From the NCBI GenBank assembly GCA_023489335.1, contig JAMDCP010000017.1:54171-118170 (forward strand): 64,000 nucleotides of DNA, in the 5' to 3' direction. Origin of the DNA: Deltaproteobacteria bacterium. GTDB taxonomy: Bacteria; SZUA-79; Acidulodesulfobacterales; Acidulodesulfobacteraceae. Position 1 is the first letter of the stretch. Each line of letters begins with the position of its first letter. The notes beneath the pieces were generated by a model that saw only the letters and a list, made by a program, of their open reading frames with translations, did no database searches and was not told the DNA's origin. The position numbers and the translations under genes are program-made. Shown one piece after another: positions 61,888 through 64,000 of this stretch.

Positions 61888-63543
61888 ATGATTTTAAAAA
61901 ATAAAATAAAACCCGCATATATCCGGTTTTTTATAATTATAATCTTATTAACATTAACCGACATCTTTGCCCTATTTTTAAACGCTAAATTTTTTCATAA
62001 ACGACAAGGCGCTTTGCAGGTAAAAAATACCGGGCAAAACAGCAGAAAAAAGAACGCCTTAATTATCGGACTGCCGGCAGACGCCACCAACCTTATCGGA
62101 AACATGGCGGCAGACGCCCCTACGGCAGAAGTTACCTCTCAAATCTACGACGGACTCGTAAGATATAACAGGAATCTTAAAATAGTCCCCGACCTTGCAA
62201 AATCATGGAAAATCGGCAACGGCGGAAAAACTATAACATTTTATCTTCATCATAATGTTTACTGGCAAAACGGACAAAAATTTACCGCGAAAGATGTCCT
62301 TTTCACATACAGGTTAATGGTAAATCCAAAAACTCCAACCCCTTATGCCGCAGAATACCTTAAGGTTTATAAAGCAAGAATTATCGGTAAATATATTTTT
62401 CGGGTAACCTATAAAAAACCTTATGCCCCGGCTTTATCTTCATGGGGGCTAAGTATTTTGCCCGAAGCCCTGCTTAAAGGGAAAAACCTTTTGACCACAA
62501 AGTTAAGAAGCCATCCAGCTGGCACCGGTCCTTACGAGTTTTATAAATGGATTCACGGATATGAGATAATATTAAAAGCAAATCCCCATTATTTTATGGG
62601 AGCGCCCCATATAAAATGGTTGATTTATAAAATAGTTCCCGATTCTTCTACAATGTTTCTGATGCTTAAATCAAACGGCATAGACTATATGGGCTTAACA
62701 CCGCTTCAATTTAGATACGAAACCGGCGGCAAAAAATTCAATTTGCGTTACAAAAAATATATCCACCCATCCTTAAGCTTTACTTTTCTGGGCTATAACC
62801 TTTTGGACCCGCTTTTTAAAAGCGTCAAAGTGAGGCAGGCTTTGAGTTATGCGATAAACAAAAAAGAAATAATCAAGGGGGCGCTTTTGGGATTGGGTAT
62901 AAAATGCTACGGACCGTTTATGCCGGGAACATATTTTTATAATAAAAATGTTAAAAAATATAGATATAACCCCATTAAAGCGCTACGGCTTTTGAACGAA
63001 GAAGGATGGCGCCTTAAAAGCGGAATTCTGGAAAAAGACGGCAGACCTTTTAAATTTACCATATTGACCCCCCAGGGAAATTCGGAACGGTTAGCGGCTG
63101 CCGAAATCATTCAACAAAATCTGAAAAAAATCGGCATTAGGGTTGGCATAAGAGTGATGGAATGGACGTCTTTAATATCCGAATTTATTATGAAGAAAAG
63201 ATTTCAAACTGTCCTGCTCGGGTTTACTATTACGCCAAACCCGTATGACAACGCATCCATCTTTATGGGCTCTAATATCGTTCCAAAGGGCCTAAATTTT
63301 ACATCGTTTAACGACCGCGAAATAGACGGTTTATTCAGAAAAGCGCGCAGGACATTTAATTTAAAAAAACAAAGAAAATATTACTTCGAAATTCAAAGGT
63401 TAATTGCAAAAAAAGAACCTTACACATTTTTATATATTCCATACGCTATGCCCGTGGTAAAAAGAAGCATTAAAGGGATAAAACCAGCCCCTGCGGGCAT
63501 CGGATATGACATAAGGAAATGGTATTATGCAGGGCAATTTTAG
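61888..63543 (+). CDS. Peptide/oligopeptide-binding protein of ABC transporters (SBP family 5)
   Basis: A 551-residue periplasmic receptor of the OppA/DppA type: AEVTSQIYDGLVRYNRNLKIVPDLAKSW, YLHHNVYWQNGQKFTAKDVLFTY and KVRQALSYAINKKEIIKGAL are family landmarks. It is tethered by an N-terminal helix (IRFFIIIILLTLTDIFALFL) with no lipobox. The ATG at 61888 was chosen because the one at 61861 falls in the repeat; neither has a strong ribosome site. No permease or ATPase genes are adjacent, so it is an orphan here. Its stop overlaps the convergent ATPase stop. Confidence 0.85.
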   Translation: MILKNKIKPAYIRFFIIIILLTLTDIFALFLNAKFFHKRQGALQVKNTGQNSRKKNALIIGLPADATNLIGNMAADAPTAEVTSQIYDGLVRYNRNLKIVPDLAKSWKIGNGGKTITFYLHHNVYWQNGQKFTAKDVLFTYRLMVNPKTPTPYAAEYLKVYKARIIGKYIFRVTYKKPYAPALSSWGLSILPEALLKGKNLLTTKLRSHPAGTGPYEFYKWIHGYEIILKANPHYFMGAPHIKWLIYKIVPDSSTMFLMLKSNGIDYMGLTPLQFRYETGGKKFNLRYKKYIHPSLSFTFLGYNLLDPLFKSVKVRQALSYAINKKEIIKGALLGLGIKCYGPFMPGTYFYNKNVKKYRYNPIKALRLLNEEGWRLKSGILEKDGRPFKFTILTPQGNSERLAAAEIIQQNLKKIGIRVGIRVMEWTSLISEFIMKKRFQTVLLGFTITPNPYDNASIFMGSNIVPKGLNFTSFNDREIDGLFRKARRTFNLKKQRKYYFEIQRLIAKKEPYTFLYIPYAMPVVKRSIKGIKPAPAGIGYDIRKWYYAGQF

Positions 63544-64000
63544 GCTTCACGGCCGGCCGGATATTTTAACCCCGTTTTTCCAATTAATTTTTTGATATCC
63601 AGGAAGCCCACAATTAAGATTGTTGCTGAAAAAATCGTCATTAATTGAAAAAAACTAATTTGAACAAGATTGAACCTCTCGCCAAAAATAGGAATATAAA
63701 CTGCCGCCATAAGGAAAGTTACCACTCCCGCCCCCCATATATCTATGGTTCCGTTTTTCAATAGCCCTAAAGAAAAAACGGATTCTTTATCCGAACGGGA
63801 AACGAAAGCTAAAGCAATGTGCGCAAAAATCCATGCGGAAAATGCGAAAGTTTGAATTTTACCGATATCAAAACCCTGCATTCTTGCCCAAAAATACGCG
63901 GACATTACGGCAAAGAATAACACCGTGCCTTTTAGTAAGATATCCCGAATAGATTTACCGTCAAACATATTTTCTTCCGACTTTTGCGGCGGCCTTAAAT
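63540..64000 (-). CDS. Cation-transporting P-type ATPase, C-terminal part (truncated by window)
   Basis: The frame is open to the window edge and reads RPPQKSEENMFDGKSIRDI before KGTVLFFAVMSAYFWARM, the loop and helices of a P-type II ATPase C-terminal domain (the RPP motif after the M5-M6 region). Four hydrophobic segments follow. The catalytic core lies beyond 64000. An ATG at 63968 is internal and not the start. The stop (63540-63542) overlaps the stop of the peptide-binding gene. Confidence 0.82.
   Translation of the reverse strand, partial: LRPPQKSEENMFDGKSIRDILLKGTVLFFAVMSAYFWARMQGFDIGKIQTFAFSAWIFAHIALAFVSRSDKESVFSLGLLKNGTIDIWGAGVVTFLMAAVYIPIFGERFNLVQISFFQLMTIFSATILIVGFLDIKKLIGKTGLKYPAGREA

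Overview
The window looks like chromosome from a low-GC, Gram-negative, anaerobic or microaerophilic bacterium. LpxC, a TolC/MacAB-type exporter and a beta-barrel porin with a signal peptide show an outer membrane. An HdrABC-FlxABCD-like electron-bifurcation operon and an anchor-less class-E-like succinate dehydrogenase (SdhABE) point to a Deltaproteobacteria-like (Desulfobacterota or related) lineage. A PMA-type proton ATPase, a ClC antiporter and an Na+/H+ antiporter would suit an acidic habitat. The exact lineage, for example an Acidulodesulfobacterales/Sva0485-like group, is only a guess. No rRNA operon, CRISPR array or intact insertion sequence was seen.

Layout. 1-10 kb: glycogen phosphorylase, sugar-nucleotide enzymes (epimerase, RmlA), ClC channel, tRNA-Glu, Na+/H+ antiporter, RlmD, L28. 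10-18 kb: PstS behind a four-unit Pho box, iron alcohol dehydrogenase, a DUF3311/sodium:solute symporter pair, an outer-membrane porin, LpxC. 18-22.5 kb: QueH, then yebC-ruvC-ruvA-ruvB and tRNA-Leu. 23-30 kb is the accessory zone: a PMA-type P-type ATPase, a MntA/HepT toxin-antitoxin pair, and a 3.1-kb island in tRNA-Asp. The island is bounded by 49-bp direct repeats. It carries a retropepsin-like protease with a DUF5678 partner, a HEPN (TIGR02391/Ymh-like) protein and a frameshifted, truncated integrase. 30-44.7 kb: tRNA-Val, HU, the tig-clpP-clpX group, then hdrC-hdrB-hdrA-mvhD-flxC-flxB-flxA running directly into an archaeal-type thrS, then rimO. 45-50 kb: a tripartite efflux operon. 50-57.4 kb: a sulfur-delivery run (cysE-iscR-iscS-mnmA-mtaB) followed by rnc and der. 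57-61.5 kb: sdhA-sdhB-sdhE and a small coiled-coil gene. 61.9-64 kb: an orphan peptide-binding protein and the C-terminal end of a second P-type ATPase that runs off the window.

The most striking unexplained structure is a dispersed family of 90-155-bp palindromic elements. There are seven recognisable copies plus two solo-end remnants between 1.9 and 61.9 kb. They share ends of the form AAGGTRTCCGATTTATTTT, a fixed TACCCCGTCA / TGACACCCC frame, and a central hairpin whose two arms change together from copy to copy. Two copies carry a longer nested hairpin cassette. They sit only between genes and behave like MITEs or REP-like elements, with no mobilising enzyme in view. A second family of small hairpins (loop TTGC, trailing AATGAC) appears upstream of lpxC and mnmA.
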